A stretch of 6,592 nt of DNA, taken from positions 1 through 6,592 of the forward strand of contig CALYNN010000088.1 in NCBI GenBank assembly GCA_945221685.1, written 5' to 3'. Each line of letters starts with the position of its first letter. Position 1 is the stretch's first letter. Origin of the DNA: an uncultured Clostridia bacterium. GTDB taxonomy: Bacteria; Bacillota; Clostridia; Oscillospirales; Acutalibacteraceae. This document shows positions 1-6,093 of the stretch, one piece after another. The notes beneath the pieces are model-generated. The model worked only from the letters and a program-made list of their open reading frames with translations. It was not told the DNA's origin and ran no database searches. Both the position numbers and the translations under genes were made by a program.

Positions 1-1
1 T

Positions 2-697
2 TTCGGACACCAAACAAGAAGATGGAATCCCAAAATGGCTGAGTACATCTTCACAGCGCGTAACGGCATATACCTCATCGACCTTCAAAAAACAGTTAAG
101 AAGCTCGATGAGGCTTATATGTATGTTCGTGACCTTGCCGCAGACGGCGGTTCAATCATCTTTGTAGGCACCAAGAAGCAGGCTCAGGAGTCTGTTAAGG
201 AAGAAGCAGAGCGTTGCGCAATGCCTTATGTTAACGCAAGATGGCTCGGCGGTATGCTTACAAACTTCAAAACAATCCGCGGTAGAGTTGCCCGTCTTGC
301 TCAGCTTAAGGCTATGAGAGAGGACGGCACATTCGATATGCTTCCCAAAAAGGAAGTTGTTAAGCTTGAGCTTGAAATCGAAAAGCTTGAGAAATATCTC
401 GGCGGTATTACCGAAATGAAGAAGATTCCTAACGCAATGTTTATCGTTGACCCCCGCAAAGAGAGAATTGCAGTATCAGAGGCAATGAAGCTCGGTCTTC
501 CCATCGTAGCTATTGTTGATACAAACTGCGACCCTGATGAGATTGATTATGTAATTCCCGGCAACGACGATGCTATCCGTGCAGTAAAGCTTATTGCAGG
601 CGCAATGGCAGATGCTGTTATCGAGGGCAGAGACGGTAAGGATACAGCAGACGAGGCTCCCGCAGAGAAAGCAGAGGAAGCTGCAGCCGAGGAATAA
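2..697 (+). CDS. rpsB: 30S ribosomal protein S2, 5'-truncated by window edge
   Basis: Ribosomal protein S2, a late-assembling protein of the small subunit that helps bind S1 and mRNA. The reading frame is open from base 2, before the first in-window ATG at 35. The residues encoded there (FGHQTRRWNPK) are the conserved S2 N-terminal motif, so the ATG at 35 is internal and about 15 residues lie left of the window. Other S2 signatures follow: NGIYLIDLQKT, FVGTKKQAQ, ARWLGGMLTNF, LPKKE, DPRKERIAV, IVDTNCDPDEIDYVIPGNDDAIRA. The protein ends in an Ala/Glu-rich acidic tail, common in Gram-positive S2 and poorly conserved. It is the first gene of the rpsB-tsf unit; the promoter is outside the window. 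The identification is secure. Confidence 0.97.
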   Translation, partial: FGHQTRRWNPKMAEYIFTARNGIYLIDLQKTVKKLDEAYMYVRDLAADGGSIIFVGTKKQAQESVKEEAERCAMPYVNARWLGGMLTNFKTIRGRVARLAQLKAMREDGTFDMLPKKEVVKLELEIEKLEKYLGGITEMKKIPNAMFIVDPRKERIAVSEAMKLGLPIVAIVDTNCDPDEIDYVIPGNDDAIRAVKLIAGAMADAVIEGRDGKDTADEAPAEKAEEAAAEE

Positions 698-718
698 TTT
701 AATAATATCACTTATTAC

Positions 719-724
719 AGGAGG
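719..724 (+). promoter_or_regulatory. Ribosome binding site of tsf (decides the start)
   Basis: AGGAGG lies 9 nt before the ATG at 734 but only 3 nt before the upstream in-frame ATG at 728. The usual Shine-Dalgarno spacing favours 734, and the product then begins MAFTAQDV, as EF-Ts proteins normally do. Confidence 0.85.
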
Positions 725-733
725 ATAATGAAA

Positions 734-1849
734 ATGGCATTTACAGCACAGGATGTAAAGGCTCTTCGCGAGAAGACCGGTGTTGGTATGATGGAATGTA
801 AAAAGGCTCTTGTTGAGTCTGACGGCGATATGGAAAAGGCTATTGACTTTCTCCGCGAGAGAGGTCTTGCAGCAGCCGCTAAAAAGGCTACAAGAATTGC
901 AGCCGAGGGTGTTGTTCTTCCTTACTATGACGCAGCAGCAAAGAAGGGCGTTGTTGTTGAGGTTAACTCCGAAACAGACTTCGTTGCTAAAAATGAAAAG
1001 TTTATGAGCTTTGTTGAAGGCGTTGCCAAAACAATCGTTGCCGAAAATCCGGCAGATGTGGAGGCTCTTTGCGCAGGCAAGTTCAACGGCACAGACGAAA
1101 CAGTTACAGAGGTTCTTAATCAGCTTGTACTCGCTATCGGCGAGAATATGAAGGTTCGTCGCTTTGAAACAATGGACGGCATTGCATCAACCTATATCCA
1201 CGGCGGCGGTGCAGTAGGCGTTATGGTTGGCTTTGATGTTGCAGATGAGTCAAAGGCTGCTACTGCTGAGTTCGAGGCTATGGGCAAGAATGTTGCAATG
1301 CAGATTGCCGCTATGAATCCTGATTATTTGAGCAAGGACGAAATCTCTGATGAGGAATCTGCAAAGATGCACTCAATTACGGTTGACAGTGCTCTCAATA
1401 AGCCGAACTCACTTCCAATGCCGATTCTTAATAGTCTTATCGACGAAGCCATTAACGAAAAGAAGTGGAGCGACGCTGATATTGATATTTATCAGGGCCT
1501 TGATAATAAGCAGAGAAAGAACTTTGTAAACTTTATTTCTGACGAAGCCTTTGCCGCTCTTGCAGAAATTGCAGTTTCACACAAGGCTGAAATCAGTGAA
1601 AACAAGATTTTCACAGGTCTTGTTCAGGGCAGACTTTCAAAGCAGATTAAAGAGATTTGCCTGTTAGAGCAGGACTTCGTTCGTAGTGATCTCTTCCAGG
1701 GCTCGGTTAAGGGCTACATTGATTCAGTAGCTAAGGAGCTTGGCACCGAGATTAAGGCAAACGGCTTCATCCGTATGATGAAGGGCGACGGCCTTGAAAA
1801 GCGCGAAGAAAACTTTGCAGAAGAAATCGCAAAGCAAATCAATGGTTAA
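734..1849 (+). CDS. tsf: Translation elongation factor Ts with an enlarged coiled-coil region
   Basis: EF-Ts, the cytoplasmic guanine-nucleotide exchange factor that recharges EF-Tu with GTP. The start at 734 gives 371 residues; the frame also has an ATG at 728, which sits too close to the Shine-Dalgarno. The N-terminal UBA-like domain covers residues 1-50 (VKALREKTGVGMMECKKAL). The exchange signature TDFVAKN is at 81-87, GENMKVRR at 136-143 and YIHGGGAVGV at 154-163. The C-terminal part has GRLSKQIKEICLLEQDFV (299-316) and GFIRMMKGDGLEK (344-356). Family members I know are about 280-300 residues (E. coli 283). Most of the excess lies between about 209 and 290, where the coiled-coil hairpin sits in the E. 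coli protein. All core motifs are intact and in frame, so this is probably a functional protein with an insertion rather than a fusion or frameshift. It is co-directional with rpsB, with a 36-nt gap, and is followed by a strong terminator. Confidence 0.96.
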   Translation: MAFTAQDVKALREKTGVGMMECKKALVESDGDMEKAIDFLRERGLAAAAKKATRIAAEGVVLPYYDAAAKKGVVVEVNSETDFVAKNEKFMSFVEGVAKTIVAENPADVEALCAGKFNGTDETVTEVLNQLVLAIGENMKVRRFETMDGIASTYIHGGGAVGVMVGFDVADESKAATAEFEAMGKNVAMQIAAMNPDYLSKDEISDEESAKMHSITVDSALNKPNSLPMPILNSLIDEAINEKKWSDADIDIYQGLDNKQRKNFVNFISDEAFAALAEIAVSHKAEISENKIFTGLVQGRLSKQIKEICLLEQDFVRSDLFQGSVKGYIDSVAKELGTEIKANGFIRMMKGDGLEKREENFAEEIAKQING

Positions 1850-1857
1850 TAACATTT

Positions 1858-1888
1858 AAGAGCATCTCAAACGAGATGCTCTTTTGTT
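1858..1888 (+). terminator. Intrinsic terminator after tsf
   Basis: Perfect 11-bp stem (1858-1868 with 1873-1883) around a 4-nt AAAC loop, with the T-rich run TTTTGTT overlapping and following the stem. It starts 8 nt after the tsf stop codon, so it ends the rpsB-tsf transcript and separates it from the secreted-protein gene. Confidence 0.93.
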
Positions 1889-1912
1889 CATTTGTCAATG
1901 ATGTGATACCTT

Positions 1913-1944
1913 CGACATACAAAATCTATGTCTTTTGTTTGTCG
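1913..1944. other. Imperfect inverted repeat with an overlapping alternative hairpin
   Basis: CGACATACAAAA (1913-1924) pairs with TTTTGTTTGTCG (1933-1944), with one mismatch, around an 8-nt loop. The same left arm contains GACATA (1914-1919), which pairs perfectly with TATGTC (1927-1932), so the two foldings exclude each other. It lies between the tsf terminator and the next promoter, about 29 bp upstream of the -35 box. It could be an operator-like site or a structure seen only in readthrough RNA. No function is assigned. Confidence 0.4.
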
Positions 1945-1972
1945 GTACAATTTCACGGCTGATTATTATTTG

Positions 1973-2001
1973 TTGAAAATTAATTTATCGTGTGGTATAA
2001 T
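1973..2001 (+). promoter_or_regulatory. Sigma-A-type promoter of the secreted LRR protein gene
   Basis: The -35 box TTGAAA (1973-1978; 5 of 6 to TTGACA) and the -10 box TATAAT (1996-2001; perfect) are separated by exactly 17 bp. TGG directly before the -10 forms an extended -10 (TGn) element. Transcription should start near 2008, giving a leader of about 35 nt. This is the best promoter match in the window and argues for independent expression of the downstream gene. Confidence 0.88.
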
Positions 2002-2028
2002 TTTACTGCATAATATGTTCAGTATATC

Positions 2029-2039
2029 AAGGATGTGAT
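2029..2039 (+). promoter_or_regulatory. Extended Shine-Dalgarno of the secreted LRR protein gene
   Basis: AAGGATGTGAT matches the full anti-Shine-Dalgarno complement AAGGAGGTGAT at 10 of 11 positions. The AAGGA core ends 9 nt before the ATG at 2043. This fixes the start and suggests efficient translation. Confidence 0.75.
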
Positions 2040-2042
2040 ATT

Positions 2043-4502
2043 ATGAAAAAAAGAATTATATCGGCGGTGGTTGCTGTAGCCGTAATTTTGTCGGCAGTGC
2101 TGTGCATTAATCTGTCCGTTTCTGCGGCAAGTGACGACTGCTCGGCTTCCGGCTCCTCGGTAAAATGGAGCTATGATTCCTCCACCACTACACTTACTAT
2201 TACAGGTACGGGCGCAGTAAAGGATTATGGTGTTACCGGTACCAACAGAGTTCCGTGGTATAGCTATAAAAGCCAAATAACTGCCGTTGTAGTTGATGAG
2301 GGAGTAACAGAGCTAGGCACCTGTTGCTTTTACGGTTGCTCTGCGCTGACATCCGTTTCCCTTCCAAGCTCTCTGAAAATTATCGCCGGCGGCACACTGA
2401 ATTACGGTGCCTTTAGGGAATGTACTTCCCTTGCATCAATTACCTTGCCCGAAGGGCTTGAAAAAATAGAGGCTATGGCTTTTAGGGGATGTACTGCTCT
2501 TACTGCAATTAAATTCCCCGATTCCTTAACCTCTCTCGGCACATCAGCATTTAGAGATTGTACTGCTTTGCGAACAGTTACATACGGCACAGGTATGACT
2601 TCAACCGGCTTTGAAGCCTTTTACGATTCGGGTGTAAGAGCAGTTAACTTTTCTTCAACAATTACTGCAATAGATGCCTATTCGTTCTTTAATACAGGAT
2701 TTACAACGGTTGAAATTCCCGAAAGTATTACAAGCATAGGAACTCGCGCTTTTGCCAACTGTGCTTTTTTGCGTACTGCCACGGTGTATAATGCTAATTG
2801 CGAGTTTAAAGGCATTATCGGTGAAGACCCCTTTAACGGCTCCGGTCAAACTCTTACCATGCGCGGTCACAGCGGCTCCACAACTGAAACCTATGCAAGT
2901 GAAAAGGGCTACTTATTTGAGTCCATTGACGAATGCAGTCATCCAAATACAAGTGAAGTTATCACCAAGGAAGCTACCTGTACCGAAACCGGTATTTCTC
3001 AACAGGTATGCGATAATTGCGGCGCAGTCGTTTCGGAAACCGAGATAGCGGCAACGGGGCATGATTGGGAGGCTGTTGAGGTCAGCGACCAAACTGCTAT
3101 TGACGGCCATATCTATACTGTTTATAACTGCACATATTGCAGTGAAACAAAAACAGTTATAGAGCATAAGGCCTATGTTGAAGGATATTACGAATATACG
3201 AATACTGCTACCTGTACCAAAACAGGTATCGAAACATATAAGTGCATTGTTGACGGATGTACCGAAATACCAAAGGTAAGTGTAGCACCTAAGGGTAACC
3301 ACACTGTTGATGAATATACTGTTACCGCTGAGCCTACCTGTACCGAAGCAGGTAGCAAGGAGGGCGTATGCTCCGTGTGCGGAGAAACAGTAACTAAAGA
3401 AATTCCTGCTACGGGTCATACAGAAACAGGTCCCGAAATTCTTGATAATACCCAGGAGGACGGCCATACCTACGAAATTTATACCTGTTCCGTTTGCGGC
3501 GAGCAAAGAACCGTTCCTACTCATGTTGAATGGGTAGAGGGCAACTATACCTCAACCGTAATTACACAGCCTCGTTGCGTAATTAACGGCTTGCAGAGAG
3601 ATAAGTGCGACATTTGCGGTACAACAAGAAATGTAACTCTTCCTGCCAACGGTCAGCACGATTGGTATGTTACATCTGAAACCGAGCCTGCTTGCACAAC
3701 AAAGGGCTATATTTATTATGCCTGCCGGAACTGCGACCTTACCAAAACAGATACAAAGGAGGCGTTAGGTCATGACTGGGTATATCAGCAGGATTCTTCT
3801 CAGCCTGCCACCTGTACTACTGCCGGATATGCCACATATAAGTGTGCCCGTTGCGCTATGACTAATAAAGAGGTTATTAATGCAACAGGTCATACTGCCG
3901 ATAGTCTTAACTATACAATCATAACCGAGGCAACCTGCGAGGAGGACGGACTTGCAACCTCCGTTTGCATTACCTGCGGAGAGGAATTTGAAATAACGCT
4001 CCAAATGCTTGGTCACAATATGGAGGACGTTATTACCGCCATCGAAGAAAAGCCGGGTCATAGTATGGCAACTCCAACCTGTACCCGTTGCGGATATGCC
4101 GACACGGGAAGCGTTGTTCACGATGAATGGATAGAAGGCTGCTACGAGAATGTTGTTATAACTGCAGGAAGCTGTACCGTTGCAAGAGTAACAAGGGATA
4201 AGTGTAATTATTGCTCCGAAACAAGAAGCTTCACAACCCCTGCTCCGGGACATAGCTATTCATATACAAAAACAACAAATGCAGGAGCTCTTGTTTATAC
4301 CTGCGCAAATGACGGCTGCGGTAACGAAATTACCAGAACCGCCTCAAATGTTGCAGGCTTGTTTATCAATTATGTAAACACTAATTCTGCCGACAACAGC
4401 TTAGATTATCTTTTTGATTTAACGGGAGATGGCTTTATAAACGCCAAGGATTACGCTCTTATCAACAGAGCTGTTATCAAGGAAAAGGCAAATAACGCGT
4501 AG
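2043..4502 (+). CDS. Secreted BspA-type LRR protein with Cys-rich module array and single dockerin-like motif
   Basis: Predicted extracellular protein of 819 residues, with no enzyme motif recognised. Residues 1-28 form a signal peptide: basic MKKR, a hydrophobic core, and probable cleavage after SVSA (28). Residues about 33-75 resemble the N-terminal cap of BspA-like LRR proteins (TLTITGTGAVKDYG...VPWYSYKS). BspA/LRR_5-type repeats of about 23 residues follow to about 247 (for example AFRECTSLASITLPEGLEKI), and a typical LRR exit (HSGSTTETYASEKGYLFESI) ends near 295. Residues 298-768 hold about twelve Cys-rich modules with CxxC pairs and TGH ends. Residues 792-803 match a dockerin calcium loop (DLTGDGFINAKD). 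BspA-type LRRs often mediate binding to host or matrix surfaces and dockerins bind cohesins, so adhesion or scaffold display is plausible, but this is inference. The start is supported by the ribosome binding site and signal peptide. The gene has its own promoter and terminator and interrupts the tsf-pyrH neighbourhood. Confidence 0.9.
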   Translation: MKKRIISAVVAVAVILSAVLCINLSVSAASDDCSASGSSVKWSYDSSTTTLTITGTGAVKDYGVTGTNRVPWYSYKSQITAVVVDEGVTELGTCCFYGCSALTSVSLPSSLKIIAGGTLNYGAFRECTSLASITLPEGLEKIEAMAFRGCTALTAIKFPDSLTSLGTSAFRDCTALRTVTYGTGMTSTGFEAFYDSGVRAVNFSSTITAIDAYSFFNTGFTTVEIPESITSIGTRAFANCAFLRTATVYNANCEFKGIIGEDPFNGSGQTLTMRGHSGSTTETYASEKGYLFESIDECSHPNTSEVITKEATCTETGISQQVCDNCGAVVSETEIAATGHDWEAVEVSDQTAIDGHIYTVYNCTYCSETKTVIEHKAYVEGYYEYTNTATCTKTGIETYKCIVDGCTEIPKVSVAPKGNHTVDEYTVTAEPTCTEAGSKEGVCSVCGETVTKEIPATGHTETGPEILDNTQEDGHTYEIYTCSVCGEQRTVPTHVEWVEGNYTSTVITQPRCVINGLQRDKCDICGTTRNVTLPANGQHDWYVTSETEPACTTKGYIYYACRNCDLTKTDTKEALGHDWVYQQDSSQPATCTTAGYATYKCARCAMTNKEVINATGHTADSLNYTIITEATCEEDGLATSVCITCGEEFEITLQMLGHNMEDVITAIEEKPGHSMATPTCTRCGYADTGSVVHDEWIEGCYENVVITAGSCTVARVTRDKCNYCSETRSFTTPAPGHSYSYTKTTNAGALVYTCANDGCGNEITRTASNVAGLFINYVNTNSADNSLDYLFDLTGDGFINAKDYALINRAVIKEKANNA
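2277..2783 (+). repeat. Leucine-rich-repeat (BspA/LRR_5-like) coding region
   Basis: Encodes residues about 79-247 of the secreted protein. The recurrent unit is roughly 'AF.nCt.L..i..P..l..Ig': CFYGCSALTSVSLPSSLKII, AFRECTSLASITLPEGLEKI, AFRGCTALTAIKFPDSLTSL, AFRDCTALRTVTYGTGMTST, AFYDSGVRAVNFSSTITAI, SFFNTGFTTVEIPESITSI, AFANCAFLRTATV. Seven units are visible. The conserved Cys before the Thr/Ala-Leu is typical of the BspA class. The units have diverged at DNA level, so this is an old array. Confidence 0.85.
2934..4346 (+). repeat. Array of about twelve Cys-rich ~40-residue modules in higher-order A-B-A' triplets
   Basis: Encodes residues about 298-768. Type A modules read roughly 'TCT..G.....C..CG......i.aTGH' (TC at 312, 432, 550, 590, 631). 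Type B modules read 'DGH.Y..Y.C..CgE..TV..H..wVEG.Y' (GH at 355, 474, 672). Each B module is followed by a variant A' (TC, RC or SC at 390, 511, 710). A-B-A' triplets start at about residues 298, 425 and 623, and two extra A modules lie between the second and third. I count 34 cysteines over the array. Some units keep DNA identity, for example CTACCTGTACC at 2974, 3208 and 3334. The cysteines could form disulfides or bind metal; the sequence alone does not decide. Confidence 0.82.
4353..4481 (+). other. Single-repeat dockerin-like C-terminus
   Basis: Residues 771-813 of the secreted protein. D792, T794, D796, N800 and D803 sit at positions 1, 3, 5, 9 and 12 of an EF-hand-like calcium loop, followed by YALINRAVI as in the dockerin F-hand helix. 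Classical type I dockerins have two such repeats. Here the segment before it (GLFINYVNTNSADNSLDYLF) has no matching loop, so this is a half-dockerin or a degenerate first repeat. Confidence 0.7.
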
Positions 4503-4521
4503 TTCAACAGTAACTTTTTAG

Positions 4522-4560
4522 TATCCGCAGAGGCTTATTGCTTTTGCGGATATTTTGTGT
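4522..4560 (+). terminator. Intrinsic terminator after the secreted LRR protein gene
   Basis: A 13-bp stem (4522-4534 with 4540-4552, two G-U pairs, TATCCGCA base) around a 5-nt TTATT loop, followed by TTTTGTGT. It begins 20 nt after the stop codon and closes a monocistronic unit. Confidence 0.92.
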
Positions 4561-4597
4561 AAAGAAAAGACCTTTAAAATTAATGATTGCCGATATC

Positions 4598-4632
4598 GCC
4601 GAAAATACAATTAACCTTTCGGCTTTTCTTTT
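4598..4632 (+). terminator. Second terminator-like hairpin upstream of pyrH
   Basis: GCCGAAA (4598-4604) pairs with TTTCGGC (4617-4623) around a 12-nt loop, followed by TTTTCTTTT. It has the form of a weaker intrinsic terminator and may back up the one at 4522. The T-tract is also perfectly complementary to AAAGAAAAG at 4561-4569, which would allow a competing fold. Confidence 0.6.
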
Positions 4633-4674
4633 ATCCATATTCAAACATTATTTGCATTATTTTTTTAATAACTA

Positions 4675-4703
4675 TTTACTTTAATTAAGTTTTATATTAT
4701 TAT
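4675..4703 (+). promoter_or_regulatory. Probable promoter of pyrH-frr(-uppS)
   Basis: TTTACT (4675-4680; 4 of 6) and TATTAT (4698-4703; 5 of 6) are separated by 17 bp in very AT-rich DNA. The T-rich stretch just upstream could act as an UP element. Other -10 registers such as TATATA at 4703 are possible, so the exact placement is uncertain. A promoter is expected here because two terminator-like hairpins lie upstream. Confidence 0.5.
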
Positions 4704-4734
4704 ATAAGAGATAATAAACTCGGAGGTTTATCAA

Positions 4735-5442
4735 ATGAGTATTGCTTATAAAAGAATATTACTTAAGCTTAGCGGCGAGGTGCTTGCAGGCGAAAAAGGA
4801 ACCGGAATTGATAACGATACTGTTGTTACTATTTGCAAATCCGTTAAGGCAGTTGCCGATTTGGGAGTAGAGGTTGGTATTGTTGTCGGAGGAGGTAATT
4901 TCTGGCGCGGCAGATCAAGCGAGCATATGGACAGAACAAGAGCCGACCATATCGGTATGCTTGCAACGGCTATGAATTCCCTTGCACTTTGCGATGCCCT
5001 TGAGCAGCTTGGTGCCGATGTAAGAGTGCAGACTGCTATTGAAATGAGGCAGATTGCAGAGCCGTATATAAGAAATAAGGCAATTCGTCATTTCGAAAAG
5101 GGAAGAATAGTTATCTTCGGCTGCGGAACAGGCTCTCCCTTCTTCTCAACAGATACAGCCGCAGCTCTCAGAGCTGTTGAAATTAACGCTGATGTTTTGC
5201 TTAAGGCAACAAATGTTGACGGCGTTTACGATAAGGACCCCAACAGATTTGATGATGCCGTTAAGTTTGACAGCGTTTCGTTTAGAGATGTTCTTGCAAG
5301 AGATATTAAGGTAATGGATTCTACTGCATTTTCTCTTTGTAAGGATAATGATTTGTCAATACTCGTATTTGATTTAACTAACCCTGACAATATAGTTAAA
5401 GCCGTTCAGGGTGAAGATATAGGCACTTTGGTTACAAACTGA
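4735..5442 (+). CDS. pyrH: UMP kinase
   Basis: Bacterial uridylate kinase, which phosphorylates UMP to UDP with ATP and feeds all pyrimidine nucleotide synthesis. It belongs to the amino-acid kinase fold and is unrelated to eukaryotic UMP/CMP kinases. The 235 residues match the usual length. Motifs seen: KLSGE (11-15), the glycine loop GGGNFWRG (52-59), RADHIGMLATAMNSL (69-83), GTGSPFFSTDTAA (131-143) and KATNVDGVYDKDP (157-169). The start is supported by GGAGG at 4722-4726, 8 nt upstream. In many bacteria pyrH follows tsf directly; here the secreted-protein gene lies between them. It is followed at 47 nt by frr with no terminator, so the two are probably co-transcribed. Family members are hexamers allosterically controlled by GTP and UTP. 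Confidence 0.97.
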   Translation: MSIAYKRILLKLSGEVLAGEKGTGIDNDTVVTICKSVKAVADLGVEVGIVVGGGNFWRGRSSEHMDRTRADHIGMLATAMNSLALCDALEQLGADVRVQTAIEMRQIAEPYIRNKAIRHFEKGRIVIFGCGTGSPFFSTDTAAALRAVEINADVLLKATNVDGVYDKDPNRFDDAVKFDSVSFRDVLARDIKVMDSTAFSLCKDNDLSILVFDLTNPDNIVKAVQGEDIGTLVTN

Positions 5443-5489
5443 TTTAAGGTCATATATATTTAAGGAGTAAATTAAGAGAGGTAAAAATT

Positions 5490-6044
5490 ATGGAAAAAGT
5501 ATTTGCAAAAACAAAAGAAAAAATGGAAAACTGCCTGAAATTCCTTGAAAGAGATTTTGCGGCAATAAGAGCAGGCAGAGCAAATCCTGCCGTTCTCGAC
5601 AAGGTTATGGTTGATTATTACGGCGTTCCCACTCCCGTAAATCAAATGGCGGCAGTAAGCGTTCCCGAAGCAAGACTGCTTGTTGTTCAGCCGTGGGATG
5701 CTTCGACCCTTAGGGATATTGAAAAGGCAATCAATGTTGCCGATATCGGAATTAATCCTCAAAACGACGGCAAGGTTATAAGACTTACATTTCCACAGCT
5801 TACCGAGGAGCATCGTAAAAATCTTCAAAAGGATATTTCAAAAAGAGGCGAGGAAGCAAAGGTTGCCATAAGAAATGTTCGCCGTGACTCAATGGACGAT
5901 ATTAAAAAACTTAAGAAGGATAACGAAATTACTGAGGACGACCAAAAAACCGCCGAGAAAAAGCTGCAGGATATAACAGACGATTTCATTAAGCAGGTTG
6001 AGTCCATCACAAAGAAAAAGGAAGAAGAGGTTCTTTCACTTTAA
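5490..6044 (+). CDS. frr: Ribosome recycling factor
   Basis: RRF, which with EF-G splits the post-termination ribosome so that subunits can be reused. The 184 residues match the family (E. coli 185). Signatures: FAAIRAGRANPAVLDKV (23-39), YYGVPTPVNQMA (43-54), the triple-helix return segment with GKVIRLTFPQLTEEHRK (94-110) and IRNVRRDSMDDIKKL (127-141). R132 falls at the position of the functionally important Arg132 of E. coli RRF. The likely ribosome binding site is GAGAGG (5476-5481), 8 nt before the ATG. A better-looking AAGGAG (5462-5467) is 22 nt from the start with no other start codon nearby, and may be a standby site or chance. It is downstream of pyrH, the standard pairing. Confidence 0.97.
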   Translation: MEKVFAKTKEKMENCLKFLERDFAAIRAGRANPAVLDKVMVDYYGVPTPVNQMAAVSVPEARLLVVQPWDASTLRDIEKAINVADIGINPQNDGKVIRLTFPQLTEEHRKNLQKDISKRGEEAKVAIRNVRRDSMDDIKKLKKDNEITEDDQKTAEKKLQDITDDFIKQVESITKKKEEEVLSL

Positions 6045-6060
6045 TCCATTGAAAATGTAA

Positions 6061-6091
6061 GCAGTAGGCAGGCTTATTGCCTGTGTTCTGC
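6061..6091 (+). other. Hairpin 1 in the frr-uppS gap
   Basis: A 13-position stem (6061-6073 with 6079-6091) with two mismatches and one G-U pair around a TTATT loop. There is no T-tract, so it is not an obvious terminator. It could stabilise or process the frr mRNA end. Confidence 0.5.
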
Positions 6092-6093
6092 GT

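Noticed and set aside
35..37. ATG at 35 as the start of rpsB
   Set aside because: The frame is open to the left and encodes the conserved S2 motif FGHQTRRWNPK just before it; the true start is outside the window.
728..733. Upstream ATG at 728 as the start of tsf
   Set aside because: It is only 3 nt from the AGGAGG, whereas the ATG at 734 has 9-nt spacing and gives the usual EF-Ts N-terminus.
2974..3344. Recurring CTACCTGTACC units as a possible CRISPR or intergenic repeat array
   Set aside because: They are in frame within coding modules, irregularly spaced by whole codons (234 and 126 bp), and flanked by conserved protein motifs, so they are protein repeats.
2913..3524. A 203-codon open frame on the minus strand inside the secreted-protein gene
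   Set aside because: It lies fully antisense to the repeat array; its length comes from the periodic composition of the repeats. No ribosome binding site or recognisable protein was seen.
3765..4253. A 162-codon minus-strand open frame in the same gene
   Set aside because: Also antisense to the Cys-rich modules, with a low-complexity, Cys/Ser/Gly-rich translation that mirrors the repeats; no start signals.
6049..6077. TTGAAA at 6049 as the -35 of a uppS promoter
   Set aside because: At 17-bp spacing the -10 would be GCTTAT, a poor match, and it would fall inside hairpin 1.
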